Positions 16,621 to 25,235 of a DNA stretch of 64,000 bases are shown here, one piece after another. The translations under genes and the position numbers were made by a program. The notes below the pieces were generated by a model. The model made no database searches. It was not told the origin of the DNA and was given only the letters and a program-made list of their open reading frames with translations. This stretch comes from JAUMXJ01 sp041781135 (GTDB lineage Bacteria > Bacillota > Clostridia > Peptostreptococcales > Acidaminobacteraceae), in contig JBHAZV010000027.1 in the NCBI GenBank assembly GCA_041781135.1, positions 68,122 to 132,121 of the forward strand, read 5' to 3'. The first letter of the stretch is position 1, and every line of letters starts with the position of its first letter.

Positions 16621-17340
16621 ATGAAAAGGATAATTGATATTAAGGGCACTGCGCAGGGGGCAATAATTAAGATAGACGAGAGCGCCAGCATCGAAGAAAT
16701 TGTGGAAAAACTCGGCGAACAGCTTTCGAGCAGCAGCTTTTATTCAAGTTCGCAGTTTATTGGCACAGCCGGAAGATTTTTGAGCTATCGCGATAAGGCA
16801 ATCATAGATGATCTTATTTACGAGAAAACCGGTAAGCGCTCTGCGAGTCTCGAAGAATATGACGAGAAAAAAACGGTCGCTTCGCTTGAAAAACAGGTCA
16901 GAGCTGAGGTGCTTGCTGAATATCAGAAAATCCTTGATGAAGAAATCGCGCCTAAACTTGAAAAGCTTGAACGCGAATTAGAGGCGGAAAGAGCAAAAAA
17001 CGAGCTTTCTGCCGGAAACAGCATTATCCATTCCGGCACTCTCCGCAATGGCAGCCTTGTCAGATATGACGGTCATGTAATAGTGCTCGGAGATATCAAT
17101 GCAGGAGCGGAGGTTGTAGCTTCGGGGAATATTATATGCATAGGCAAAGCTCTCGGCATGGTGCATGCCGGTTCCGGCGGCGACGAGAGAGCGTTTGTGT
17201 TTGCGCTTCATCTGGCACCTACCCAGATCAGAATAGGCAGGTATGTGTCGGGCGCTGCAAAGGGCGCTGACAGCCGCAAGAAGATTGTTCCTGAAATCGC
17301 AAGGCTCAGCAATGAAAAGATAGTACTTGAGGAGGTATAG
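16621..17340 (+). CDS. minC: Septum site-determining protein MinC
   Basis: Inhibitor of FtsZ ring formation, 239 residues. The C-terminal beta-helix domain is diagnostic: GHVIVLGDINAGAEVVASGNIICIG followed by LAPTQIRIGRYV. The N-terminal half is the FtsZ-inhibiting domain and ends in a charged, probably helical linker (about residues 75-125). The gene is followed directly by minD with no intergenic base. A GGAG lies one or two bases before ATG, which is too close for a normal ribosome site. Confidence 0.93.
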   Translation: MKRIIDIKGTAQGAIIKIDESASIEEIVEKLGEQLSSSSFYSSSQFIGTAGRFLSYRDKAIIDDLIYEKTGKRSASLEEYDEKKTVASLEKQVRAEVLAEYQKILDEEIAPKLEKLERELEAERAKNELSAGNSIIHSGTLRNGSLVRYDGHVIVLGDINAGAEVVASGNIICIGKALGMVHAGSGGDERAFVFALHLAPTQIRIGRYVSGAAKGADSRKKIVPEIARLSNEKIVLEEV

Positions 17341-18135
17341 ATGGGAGTAGCAATAGTCATAACATCCGGAAAGGGAGGCGTAGGAAAGACGACGACCACC
17401 GCAAATATTGGATCCGCACTTGCGACTATGGGCAGGCGAGTGTGCGTTGTAGACGCGGACATAGGTCTTAGAAATCTGGATCTCGTCCTCGGGCTTGAAA
17501 ATCGCATAGTATACGATATCGTAGATGTTGTTACTGGTTCTTGCAAGCTCAAGCAGGCACTTATTAAGGATAAGCGATTCGAAAATCTGACTTTGCTTCC
17601 TGCTGCTCAAACTAAGGACAAGAATGCGATAAATCCCGAACAGATGAGGGAGATTATACTTCAGCTCAAGGAATTTAATGATTATGTCATTATAGACTGT
17701 CCTGCAGGAATAGAGCAGGGCTTCAAAAACGCGATAGGCGGAGCCGACAGAGCGATAGTTGTGGTTACTCCGGAGGTTTCGTCGGTGAGGGATGCGGACA
17801 GGATAATCGGCATGCTCGAAGTGGCTGAAATAGAGGACGCAAAGCTTCTTGTAAACAGGTTGCGCTATAATATGGTCAAGAAGGGAGACATGCTCAATGT
17901 AGAGGATATCAAAGATATTCTCGCAATTGACCTGATTGGAGTAGTTCCGGATGATGAAGATATTGTAACAACTACAAACAGAGGCGAACCTGCCGTGCTT
18001 AAAGAAAATTCTCTGTCGGGAAAGGCGTTTAGGAATATTGCAAAGAGGATCGAAGGAGAGGATGTCGAGTTTATCGATTTCAGTGCTCAGGGCAGCATAT
18101 TTGATAGAATAAGGAATTTCTTTTCCAAAAAATAG
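17341..18135 (+). CDS. minD: Septum site-determining ATPase MinD
   Basis: A ParA/MinD-family ATPase of 264 residues that recruits MinC to the membrane. The deviant Walker A SGKGGVGKTT (K11 and K16) starts at residue 9; VDADIGLRNLDLV and the switch DCPAGIE follow. The C-terminal IFDRIRNFFSKK forms the amphipathic membrane-targeting helix. The ribosome site GGAGG lies inside the end of minC, and the ATG follows the minC stop at once. Confidence 0.97.
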   Translation: MGVAIVITSGKGGVGKTTTTANIGSALATMGRRVCVVDADIGLRNLDLVLGLENRIVYDIVDVVTGSCKLKQALIKDKRFENLTLLPAAQTKDKNAINPEQMREIILQLKEFNDYVIIDCPAGIEQGFKNAIGGADRAIVVVTPEVSSVRDADRIIGMLEVAEIEDAKLLVNRLRYNMVKKGDMLNVEDIKDILAIDLIGVVPDDEDIVTTTNRGEPAVLKENSLSGKAFRNIAKRIEGEDVEFIDFSAQGSIFDRIRNFFSKK

Positions 18136-18143
18136 GGGGGGTC

Positions 18144-18422
18144 ATGTGCATATTTAAGAATCTTTTCGGCAGAAAAAAAGAGACGAGCGCCCAGACTGCT
18201 AAAAATCGTATCAATCTTCAAATACACTATGATAGAGCGGGTGTAAATCCTGAACTTCTTGAAAATATCAAGCGCGATATTATTAAAGCCGTAGAAAAAC
18301 ATATTGAGTACGACCCTGCTGAAGTTGAGGCGAAGCTTATTAAGGAGGGGCACAATAAGAGCGTTTTGCTTGCGAGTATTCCAATTACTCGAATCAGGCG
18401 CAGCGATCGCGGCAATAGATGA
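18144..18422 (+). CDS. minE: Cell division topological specificity factor MinE
   Basis: A 92-residue MinE. The N-terminus MCIFKNLFGRKK is the membrane-binding and MinD-interacting segment, and VNPELLENIKRDIIKAVEKHIEYD is the typical topological-specificity region. A run of G (18136-18141) serves as ribosome site. With MinC and MinD this makes a complete MinCDE oscillator, as in many Clostridia. It ends in ATGA with rodA. Confidence 0.93.
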   Translation: MCIFKNLFGRKKETSAQTAKNRINLQIHYDRAGVNPELLENIKRDIIKAVEKHIEYDPAEVEAKLIKEGHNKSVLLASIPITRIRRSDRGNR

Positions 18423-19528
18423 TTAAACGGATATTTACAAATTTTGACTACTTGCTGTTTCTGATAGTGGTGGTGATTTTTTCAATAGGCATAGTAACTA
18501 TTGCGAGCGCCACAGGTTATGACATCAATGGCATGACGAGAGAAGTCAGGTTGCAGCTCATAGGATTTGGTATCGGCGGCATCGCAGTGGTGCTGCTGCT
18601 TTTTATTGATTTCAAATGGCTCGGCTATATTCATTACTTTATTTATGCCGCGTCGGTAATACTCTTGCTTTTGCTTTATATTCCCGGTGTCGGGGTCATA
18701 AGGAACGGTGCTATGAGCTGGGTAAATCTCGGTCCGATAGATTTTCAGACAAGCGAAATATCTAAAATAGGCTTTATTATATTCCTTTCAAAATTTATCG
18801 AGAGGCGAGGGGGTATAAACAGCCTCTGGGATGCGGTGCTCGCAGGCAGCACCTCGCTTCCGCTTATTTTTATGTTGCTGAAGCAGCCGGATCTTGGAAC
18901 TGCGCTTGTTTTCGTGTTTATAACAATAGGCATACTGTTTGTCAGTGGAATTAAGTATTGGCATATGCTGCTTGTGGGGAGTCTTTTTGCCGTAAATGCG
19001 CCAATTCTTTATAACAGGCTCGGCGATTATCAGAAAAATAGATTGCTCGCATTTGTAAGTCAGGACGATTTAAGTCTTCCGGGCAATTATCATGTTCTAA
19101 TGAGTAAGATATCCATAGGTTCCGGAGGATTATCGGGTAAGGGTTTATATGGCGGAGAGTTTCACAGACTCGATTACCTGCCTGTAAAAGAAAGCGATTT
19201 TATTTTTGCGGTATTTGTCGAGGAGTGGGGTTACTACGGCGGACTGCTGTTAATAGCGCTTTATGGCGCTCTGTTGTTGCGGCTTCTTCATATTGCATTT
19301 AATACCAAGAATATGTTTGCGTCTAATATTGTTGTTGGCGTCTTGTTTATGTTTGGCTTTCAGATGCTCGAAAATATCGGAATGACAATGGGAGCAATGC
19401 CGGTAACCGGGCTTACTCTGCCTTTTTTCAGCGCTGGACCGACTTCTGTTGTTTCTTCGATGATCGCTATAGGGCTTGTACAGAGCTGCAATATATACAG
19501 AGAAAAAAGGGTGCGCAATGAACAATGA
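18419..19528 (+). CDS. rodA: SEDS glycosyltransferase RodA/FtsW family
   Basis: A polytopic protein of 369 residues with about ten membrane helices. SEDS-family motifs include the region LKQPDLGTALVF, the large extracytoplasmic loop with KESDFIFAVFVEEWG, and the C-terminal GMTMGAMPVTGLTLPFFSAGPTS. It polymerises lipid II into glycan strands. Location in a mre-PBP2-min cluster favours RodA over FtsW. Start overlaps minE, and the end overlaps the radical SAM gene by 11 bases. Confidence 0.93.
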   Translation: MIKRIFTNFDYLLFLIVVVIFSIGIVTIASATGYDINGMTREVRLQLIGFGIGGIAVVLLLFIDFKWLGYIHYFIYAASVILLLLLYIPGVGVIRNGAMSWVNLGPIDFQTSEISKIGFIIFLSKFIERRGGINSLWDAVLAGSTSLPLIFMLLKQPDLGTALVFVFITIGILFVSGIKYWHMLLVGSLFAVNAPILYNRLGDYQKNRLLAFVSQDDLSLPGNYHVLMSKISIGSGGLSGKGLYGGEFHRLDYLPVKESDFIFAVFVEEWGYYGGLLLIALYGALLLRLLHIAFNTKNMFASNIVVGVLFMFGFQMLENIGMTMGAMPVTGLTLPFFSAGPTSVVSSMIAIGLVQSCNIYREKRVRNEQ

Positions 19529-22130
19529 TTTTAAGAAGCTTGACCTCTCGCTCGTAAAAAAGCCTTCGCGATACATAGGCGGCGAAATCAACAGCGTGGT
19601 TAAGCAAAGTCCAAGGCTGCGCTTTGCTTTTGGGTTTCCGGATGTATATGAAGTCGGTATGAGCTACATGGGTCTGCATCTGCTTTATCAGATGCTCAAC
19701 TCGATTGAAGATATTGCTGTAGAGCGAGTATTTATGCCGTGGGTGGACATGATCGAACAGATGCAGCAGCGTGGCGTAGCGCTTTTTACATATGAAACCA
19801 AGACTCCCCTGTCCGAGGTGGACATTTTTGGTTTTACATTGCAGTATGAATTATCGTTTTCAAATATACTCAAAATGCTGTCGCTTTCGGGGATACCTTA
19901 TTTTTCCGAAGACAGACTTGGTTCGGATTCCGCTGATTTTCCGCTTATTGTCGCCGGCGGCCCGTGTGCTGTGAATCCTGAACCGCTCGCGGAGATTGTC
20001 GATCTCTTTATGGTGGGAGAGGGCGAGGATGTTCTTCCGGAATTGCTTGAACTTTCCAGGGGGTATGATCTCAGAAGTTCGCTGGGCAAGACTGCTTTTT
20101 TGGAACGTGCTGCATATGTACAGGGCGTCTATGTGCCGCGAATGTACATACCGATTTACGATGGCGAAAGCCTTACGGGATATACTATGCGCGACGGTTC
20201 CGAATTCAGAAAGGTAAAACGCCGCGTGGCGAGCCCATACAGATATACTAAGCAAGTAGTGCCGTTTACGGAAATAGTACACGATCGCATAGCAATCGAA
20301 ATTTTTAGAGGGTGTACGCGAGGATGCAGATTCTGTCAGGCGGGAATGATATACAGACCAATTCGCGAAAACAGCGCTGTTTCAATAGTTCGCCAAGCGG
20401 AAAAGCTGGTGCGCTCGACAGGTTATGATGAACTCTCCATAGCGAGTCTATCCACCCTCGACCACAGCGAAATAGAACCGCTTGTAGACGGATTGCTAAA
20501 ACGTTTTGAGGGCGAAGGCGTGGCGGTAAGCCTGCCGTCGCTCCGTATGGATGCTGCTTCAGTAAATGTGTTAAAAAATATTCAAAAAGTCAAAAAGACG
20601 GGTCTCACTTTTGCTCCTGAAGCCGGCACGCAGAGATTGCGTGATGTAATAAACAAGGGAGTTACCGACGAAGATATTACAAATACATTCCAGGATATAT
20701 TTTCGCTCGGCTGGTTCAGAGTAAAGCTATATTTTATGATTGGGCTTCCGACCGAAGAGGACGAAGATATCGAAGGCATAATTCGCGTTTCGAAGCGCGC
20801 GTGCTGGATTTTTAAGCAGGTAAGGCCGGATGATATGAAAAAACAGGTCGAGGTGACTGCAAGTGCTTCATGCTTCGTACCGAAGCCTTTTACGCCGTTT
20901 CAGTGGCATCCGCAGTGCGGTATTGCTGAGTTTGAACGCAAGATAGGAGTGCTCAAAAACGCCAATACCGGAAAAAAAGTTACGCTCAACTATCACGCTC
21001 CGCTTGAGAGCTGGCTTGAGGGCGTGTTTGCAAGGGGAGACAGACGGCTTTCAAAGGTGCTCGCGCGTGCTGTCGAGCTCGGCTGCCAGTTTGACGGTTG
21101 GAGCGAGCATTTCCAGTTTGATCTATGGATGCAGGCATTTGCCGACTGTGGCATCGCCCCGGAATATTATAACGAGCGCGAACGAAGTGCAGATGAGTTT
21201 TTGCCGTGGGATATTATAGATGCAGGCATAAGTAAGGATTTTTTGTGGCGCGAATATCAGCGCGCAATGGGTGCGGAGGTGACAGAGGACTGTCGTTTCG
21301 GCTGTGCTGCCTGCGGTATAGGCTGCCTTAGCGCCGATGGTTTTGCTAAATTCGATTTCAGTGATGATTCAAGATTTGTGCTGAAAAACAGCAAATCGGG
21401 TGTTGCTTCGCACCGCGATTCGGATACTGAAAATTCGGAAAAGCCTGAAACAGAATGTAGTATCGACGCTAAGCAGCTCGGTAGTGAGCCGCGTTGCACC
21501 GTAAGGTTTTTGTATAGAAAATTCGGAAGTGCAGTCTATATAAGTCATTTAGAGATGACAAAGCTTTTTGAGCGTGCGCTTAAGCGCGCCGGGGTTGAGA
21601 GCTGCTACACCGAAGGATTTAATCCGACAGTGAAGCTGAATTTCGCTTCTCCGATATCTGTAGGACTCGAAAGCAGCTACGAGGTGGCGGAGCTTGAGCT
21701 AAAAGAGCGGAGTCTGGAAAATTTTAGAAACCTCGCTTGCGAGCTGCCATGCGGAGTTGAACTGACGGCATACAAGGTTGTCGAAAAAGGTGCGCCGCTG
21801 ATGTCGAGGCTTGCTTTTGCCGATTTTGAAGCCGAGTACCCCGAAGTTTGCGAAGAATCCGAAAAAATTCGTCAGAATTTTGCGGATTTCTGCGCAGCTT
21901 CAGTTATTCCTTATGAAAAACGCACCAAAAAGGGGATGAAAATCGTCAATATGCGCGATTATGTCGCAGGTGCGCAGCTGGACGGCGGTGTACTGAAATT
22001 CAGGCTTTCGGCCGGAAATGACGGCTCTGTGAATCCCGAAGCGGTCGCAAGGCAAGCGTTGGGATGCGATATAAATCCTAAGATTATGCGGACAAGGCTT
22101 TTGGACGAGAGCGGAGAAGGGCTTTACTAA
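19518..22130 (+). CDS. Radical SAM protein (TIGR03960-type) fused to TIGR03936 domain
   Basis: An 870-residue fusion. An N-terminal B12-binding-like region is followed by a radical SAM domain with the cluster motif C266-T-R-G-C270-R-F-C273. After about residue 640 comes the TIGR03936 domain (VRFLYRKFGSAVYISHLEMTK and FNPTVKLNFASP). A Cys-rich stretch near 590-610 may bind another metal. The domains are often encoded near ribonuclease G and L21/L27 genes; the role is unknown, perhaps RNA modification. The start is ATG 19518 with an AAAGGG site; upstream codons lie inside rodA. Here the usual rng-rplU-rpmA genes do not follow. Confidence 0.9.
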   Translation: MNNDFKKLDLSLVKKPSRYIGGEINSVVKQSPRLRFAFGFPDVYEVGMSYMGLHLLYQMLNSIEDIAVERVFMPWVDMIEQMQQRGVALFTYETKTPLSEVDIFGFTLQYELSFSNILKMLSLSGIPYFSEDRLGSDSADFPLIVAGGPCAVNPEPLAEIVDLFMVGEGEDVLPELLELSRGYDLRSSLGKTAFLERAAYVQGVYVPRMYIPIYDGESLTGYTMRDGSEFRKVKRRVASPYRYTKQVVPFTEIVHDRIAIEIFRGCTRGCRFCQAGMIYRPIRENSAVSIVRQAEKLVRSTGYDELSIASLSTLDHSEIEPLVDGLLKRFEGEGVAVSLPSLRMDAASVNVLKNIQKVKKTGLTFAPEAGTQRLRDVINKGVTDEDITNTFQDIFSLGWFRVKLYFMIGLPTEEDEDIEGIIRVSKRACWIFKQVRPDDMKKQVEVTASASCFVPKPFTPFQWHPQCGIAEFERKIGVLKNANTGKKVTLNYHAPLESWLEGVFARGDRRLSKVLARAVELGCQFDGWSEHFQFDLWMQAFADCGIAPEYYNERERSADEFLPWDIIDAGISKDFLWREYQRAMGAEVTEDCRFGCAACGIGCLSADGFAKFDFSDDSRFVLKNSKSGVASHRDSDTENSEKPETECSIDAKQLGSEPRCTVRFLYRKFGSAVYISHLEMTKLFERALKRAGVESCYTEGFNPTVKLNFASPISVGLESSYEVAELELKERSLENFRNLACELPCGVELTAYKVVEKGAPLMSRLAFADFEAEYPEVCEESEKIRQNFADFCAASVIPYEKRTKKGMKIVNMRDYVAGAQLDGGVLKFRLSAGNDGSVNPEAVARQALGCDINPKIMRTRLLDESGEGLY

Positions 22131-22147
22131 TGTTTTAGTTTTTGGTA

Positions 22148-22177
22148 TTGACACAAGCGATACAAAGGTGCTATCAT
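22148..22177 (+). promoter_or_regulatory. Promoter of the DUF1836-hemolysin III operon
   Basis: -35 TTGACA (22148-22153), 18-base spacer, -10 TATCAT (22172-22177). The -10 overlaps the palindrome described next. Confidence 0.7.
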
Positions 22178-22197
22178 CTGGTTATCAAAACCAGATG
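22175..22197 (+). promoter_or_regulatory. Palindromic operator overlapping the promoter
   Basis: Perfect nine-base inverted repeat CATCTGGTT (22175-22183) and AACCAGATG (22189-22197) with a five-base centre. It covers the end of the -10 and the expected transcription start, the classic position for a repressor site. The adjacent gene encodes a possible DNA-binding DUF1836 protein, so autoregulation is a reasonable inference. Confidence 0.65.
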
Positions 22198-22208
22198 AGG
22201 TGATGCAT

Positions 22209-22661
22209 ATGAATTTTACTCTGCCAAGGTGGCGCGAACTGCCAACTATAGAATTGTATCTCGATCAGGTTCTGCTCTTTGTCAATGAAGTGTGCGGAGT
22301 CTGCGGGGCGTGTTCAGGCGACAAAGGTTTAACTGCCTCCATGGTGAATAACTATGTCAAAAATCGGCATATTGCAAAGCCTGTCAGAAAAAAATATGAC
22401 AGGGAACAGATTGCGCGGCTTATTATAATAACGCATCTCAAGAACGTATTTTCAATTCAGGATATCTGTGCGGCTTTGGAGTATTTGCGGAATGCTGCAA
22501 ATGCAGAAGAAGTGTATAACTGTTTTGTCGAGTGCATGAATAGCGGCGATAAAGACGACTTTGCTTCGCGCGGCATTCCGGAAATAGTAGTGCGCTGCTG
22601 CGATACGCTAAAACTGTATTATCAATCAATGCAGCTTTTAAGAGAGGCGAGTGCGATATGA
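22209..22661 (+). CDS. DUF1836 domain protein, probable MerR-like DNA-binding regulator
   Basis: A 150-residue protein of the DUF1836 type, as I recognise it from LPTIELYLDQVL, KGLTASMVNNYVKNRHI and the DREQIARLIIITHLKNVFSIQDI region, which resembles the winged helix-turn-helix of MerR-like regulators. Three in-frame starts exist (GTG 22200, ATG 22203, ATG 22209); the GAGGTG ribosome site at 22197-22202 fits the ATG at 22209. It overlaps the hemolysin III gene by ATGA. A palindrome in its own promoter suggests it controls itself and the downstream gene. No ligand can be predicted. Confidence 0.8.
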   Translation: MNFTLPRWRELPTIELYLDQVLLFVNEVCGVCGACSGDKGLTASMVNNYVKNRHIAKPVRKKYDREQIARLIIITHLKNVFSIQDICAALEYLRNAANAEEVYNCFVECMNSGDKDDFASRGIPEIVVRCCDTLKLYYQSMQLLREASAI

Positions 22662-23317
22662 CTGGGACAAAAAAGTTTTTTAAGCTGAGCGGGCAGCTCA
22701 CCTTTGGTGAGGAAGTTGCTAACAGCACGATTCACGCGGTGGGAGCGGTTGCTATGCTTGTGCTGCTTCCGATAACTGCGGTCTATGCGTATGGCAGGTA
22801 CGGAGCTGTTGCGGCTGTAGGTATGTCTGTATTTGTTTCAAGTCTTTTTTTGATGTTTCTGTCTTCGGGTATTTATCACTCTATGGAATACGGTTCTAAT
22901 CATAAATATGTGCTCAGGCTCGTAGATCATAGCATGATTTATGTTGCAATTGCCGGAAGTTATACTCCCGTGGCGCTTTCGCTTGTAGGTGGATGGCTCG
23001 GATACCTGATTATAGCACTTGAATGGAGCGTTACAATTTTTGGGATTTTTTACAAAATTCTCGCGCCGCGCATCAATGAAAAATTCAGCCTGATTCTTTA
23101 TCTTGCAATGGGCTGGCTCGTGGTGTTGGTGGTTCCTGCAATACTTGAAAAGACGGGACCGGTTTTTTGGGTGCTGATGCTTGGTGGGGGTTTGTCATAT
23201 ACTGTCGGTGCGCTGTTTTATTCAAGGAAACGCCCGTACTGCCACATGATTTGGCATTTGTTTATTTTGGCGGCGTCGGTGCTTCATTATATAGGCATTG
23301 TGTTTTTTATGGTCTAA
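22658..23317 (+). CDS. Hemolysin III family membrane protein (PAQR/YqfA-like)
   Basis: A 219-residue integral membrane protein with seven predicted helices. The PAQR family metal-site motifs are present: SSGIYHS, DHSMIYVAIAGSYTPV and, in the last helix region, MIWHLFILAASVLHYIG. Family members are linked to membrane fluidity or lipid hydrolysis; the hemolysin name is historical. The ATGA overlap with the regulator gene suggests the pair acts as a unit. Confidence 0.9.
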   Translation: MTGTKKFFKLSGQLTFGEEVANSTIHAVGAVAMLVLLPITAVYAYGRYGAVAAVGMSVFVSSLFLMFLSSGIYHSMEYGSNHKYVLRLVDHSMIYVAIAGSYTPVALSLVGGWLGYLIIALEWSVTIFGIFYKILAPRINEKFSLILYLAMGWLVVLVVPAILEKTGPVFWVLMLGGGLSYTVGALFYSRKRPYCHMIWHLFILAASVLHYIGIVFFMV

Positions 23318-23320
23318 AAG

Positions 23321-23329
23321 TGGTATAAT
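23321..23329 (+). promoter_or_regulatory. Extended -10 promoter of the beta-lactamase-like gene
   Basis: TGGTATAAT (TG at 23321-23322, -10 at 23324-23329) with no good -35. The ATG follows after eight bases, so a transcript from here would be essentially leaderless. Confidence 0.6.
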
Positions 23330-23337
23330 CGTGGCGT

Positions 23338-24435
23338 ATGACTGATAGACGCCTTATAATACTTGTTGTTGTGCGATTTCTGCTGTTGGCTGTAATCGTG
23401 TGTGCCGTTACCTGGTGTTTTATTTCGCTTTTTATGAAAAAGAGCGCAGTAGCTTATCTCTCTACAGAAGTTGCTTCCGCGGTTGATTCAAGTGCGGATG
23501 CGGAAAACAGCAGACCTGTTGAGCTGAATGACGCCGAATTTGCTGCAAAGGTTCAGGCAGAAGTTCAAAATGAAGCCGAAGGGTTCAGCAGTTATTTTTT
23601 ATTTGAGCACGGCGCATGTACGGATGATTACTCGGAGCGGCTGTCCGATATTTCAAAATATATAGACTCAGGCTACCTGAAATCTTTAAGCAGCGGCATA
23701 CAGCGTATTGGCGTCAGCGCTGTCGAACTTCGCAACGGAGTGGAATTCGGTGAGAACCGGCACGATTATTTTTTGGCCGCAAGCACGACTAAATTTACAA
23801 TTGCAATGCTGGCGTGCGACTATGTCGAAGAGGGCATAATCGGTTTTGACGACCTCGTTTTTTATGCAGAAAAATATGATTATGAGGACGGCAGCGGAGT
23901 ACTTGTCGGAAATATAATAGAAGGTCAGAGCCTTTCTGTCGCAGAGCTTATTGACCTCGCTATTAAAGACAGCGACAACATTGCACTCAATATGCTGGCT
24001 CGGAAGCTTGTTCTGAGCGAGGGGGCTGAGCGTTATGTCGAAGGTTTTGTAAGGATACTCGGACGTTATGACGAGCAGAATATATATACTCCGCATGAGC
24101 TTATGCGTTCGGCGGTTTATTATTTCGAAAATTATCCAATAAAAAAAAGCTATTCTGTAATCTCTGCCTCTTTGGAGGTTACCAAGATGAACGATTTTGT
24201 AACCGCGCTGCTGCCGGAGGGGAGCTATGTACATAAATTCGGAGTTGTGTACGGAGATAAAAGCTATTCGTGCGATGTCGGCATAATTCGGGGCGAAAAT
24301 CCCATAGCATTCGGGGTTATGTCCGAGTGGACTGGTGAGCCGCCGTATGCCGCGCTGAATGACCTCGGAGAGACGCTGCTGTCTGTCGTGCTCGGCGGTT
24401 CGACCGGCAATTTGTTTTTAGAGGGATTAGATTGA
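23338..24435 (+). CDS. Class A beta-lactamase-like serine hydrolase, membrane-anchored
   Basis: A 365-residue protein with a single N-terminal membrane anchor (about residues 7-29) and an outward serine hydrolase domain. The active-site triad of the family is recognisable: S149-T-T-K152, S212-D-N214, and K300-F-G302 in place of the usual KTG or KSG. A Glu of the omega loop is not obvious. The altered third motif makes true beta-lactamase activity doubtful; a carboxypeptidase or non-enzymatic cell wall role is possible. It is transcribed separately from the hemolysin III pair. Confidence 0.8.
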   Translation: MTDRRLIILVVVRFLLLAVIVCAVTWCFISLFMKKSAVAYLSTEVASAVDSSADAENSRPVELNDAEFAAKVQAEVQNEAEGFSSYFLFEHGACTDDYSERLSDISKYIDSGYLKSLSSGIQRIGVSAVELRNGVEFGENRHDYFLAASTTKFTIAMLACDYVEEGIIGFDDLVFYAEKYDYEDGSGVLVGNIIEGQSLSVAELIDLAIKDSDNIALNMLARKLVLSEGAERYVEGFVRILGRYDEQNIYTPHELMRSAVYYFENYPIKKSYSVISASLEVTKMNDFVTALLPEGSYVHKFGVVYGDKSYSCDVGIIRGENPIAFGVMSEWTGEPPYAALNDLGETLLSVVLGGSTGNLFLEGLD

Positions 24436-24450
24436 TTCTGTGGAGGATGT

Positions 24451-25215
24451 ATGACTGAGATAGGAATCGTGCATTTTTTGATAATTTGTCCCCTGGTTTT
24501 TTTGGCGGGAGTCGTGGACGCCGTTGCGGGCGGCGGAGGGCTTATTTCGCTCCCGGCGTACCTGATATCCGGGCTTCCCGTTCACAATGCCATCGCTACG
24601 AATAAGACTGCTGCGGCGATGGGAACTGCGCTGACTACATACAGATATGTTCGCAGGGGATATGTGCCGATTAAGCTCGGATTGGTATGCCTTGCGTTCG
24701 GGCTTGCAGGTTCGACGATCGGCGCAAGAATCGCGCTTATGATAAGCGACGGCACATTCAAGATAATTATGCTGGTGGTTATTCCTGCCACGGCGGTTTA
24801 CCTGCTCACAAGAGGGGATTTTGCAAAAGACAGGGAGCCTCGCAAGGAATCTCATCAGATATTTATGTGTATACCTATAGCTTTTGGACTCGGGATTTAC
24901 GACGGATTTTATGGCCCTGGAATGGGAACTTTTCTGATGATAGCTCTCACGAGCTGGGTGCATCTCAATATACAAAAAGCCAATGGTATTTGTAAGGTCA
25001 TAAATATGTCCACTAATTTTGCGGCTCTCGTCGTATACCTGCTTAGCGGAAAGGTTATACTTTTTCTTGGCGTGATTGCAGGATTGTTCAGTATAGCCGG
25101 AAATTACATAGGCGCAAGGTATTTTGAAAGCGGGAATACTAAATTCATAAAGCCGCTGATGATTGCGGTGCTCGCGATATTTTTTGTCAAGCTGCTGTTT
25201 GAGGTATTGTCATAG
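24451..25215 (+). CDS. TauE/SafE family membrane transport protein
   Basis: A 254-residue permease-like protein with about eight membrane helices. The N-terminal half has the family hallmark DAVAGGGGLISLPAYLISGLPVHNAIATNK, and the second half repeats a similar pattern in GIYDGFYGPGMGTFL. Members of the family export or import sulfur-containing organic anions, but substrates cannot be told from sequence. It begins 15 bases after the preceding stop with GGAGG as ribosome site, so is likely co-transcribed. Confidence 0.88.
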   Translation: MTEIGIVHFLIICPLVFLAGVVDAVAGGGGLISLPAYLISGLPVHNAIATNKTAAAMGTALTTYRYVRRGYVPIKLGLVCLAFGLAGSTIGARIALMISDGTFKIIMLVVIPATAVYLLTRGDFAKDREPRKESHQIFMCIPIAFGLGIYDGFYGPGMGTFLMIALTSWVHLNIQKANGICKVINMSTNFAALVVYLLSGKVILFLGVIAGLFSIAGNYIGARYFESGNTKFIKPLMIAVLAIFFVKLLFEVLS

Positions 25216-25235
25216 GAGGAATACAGGAGATTTAT

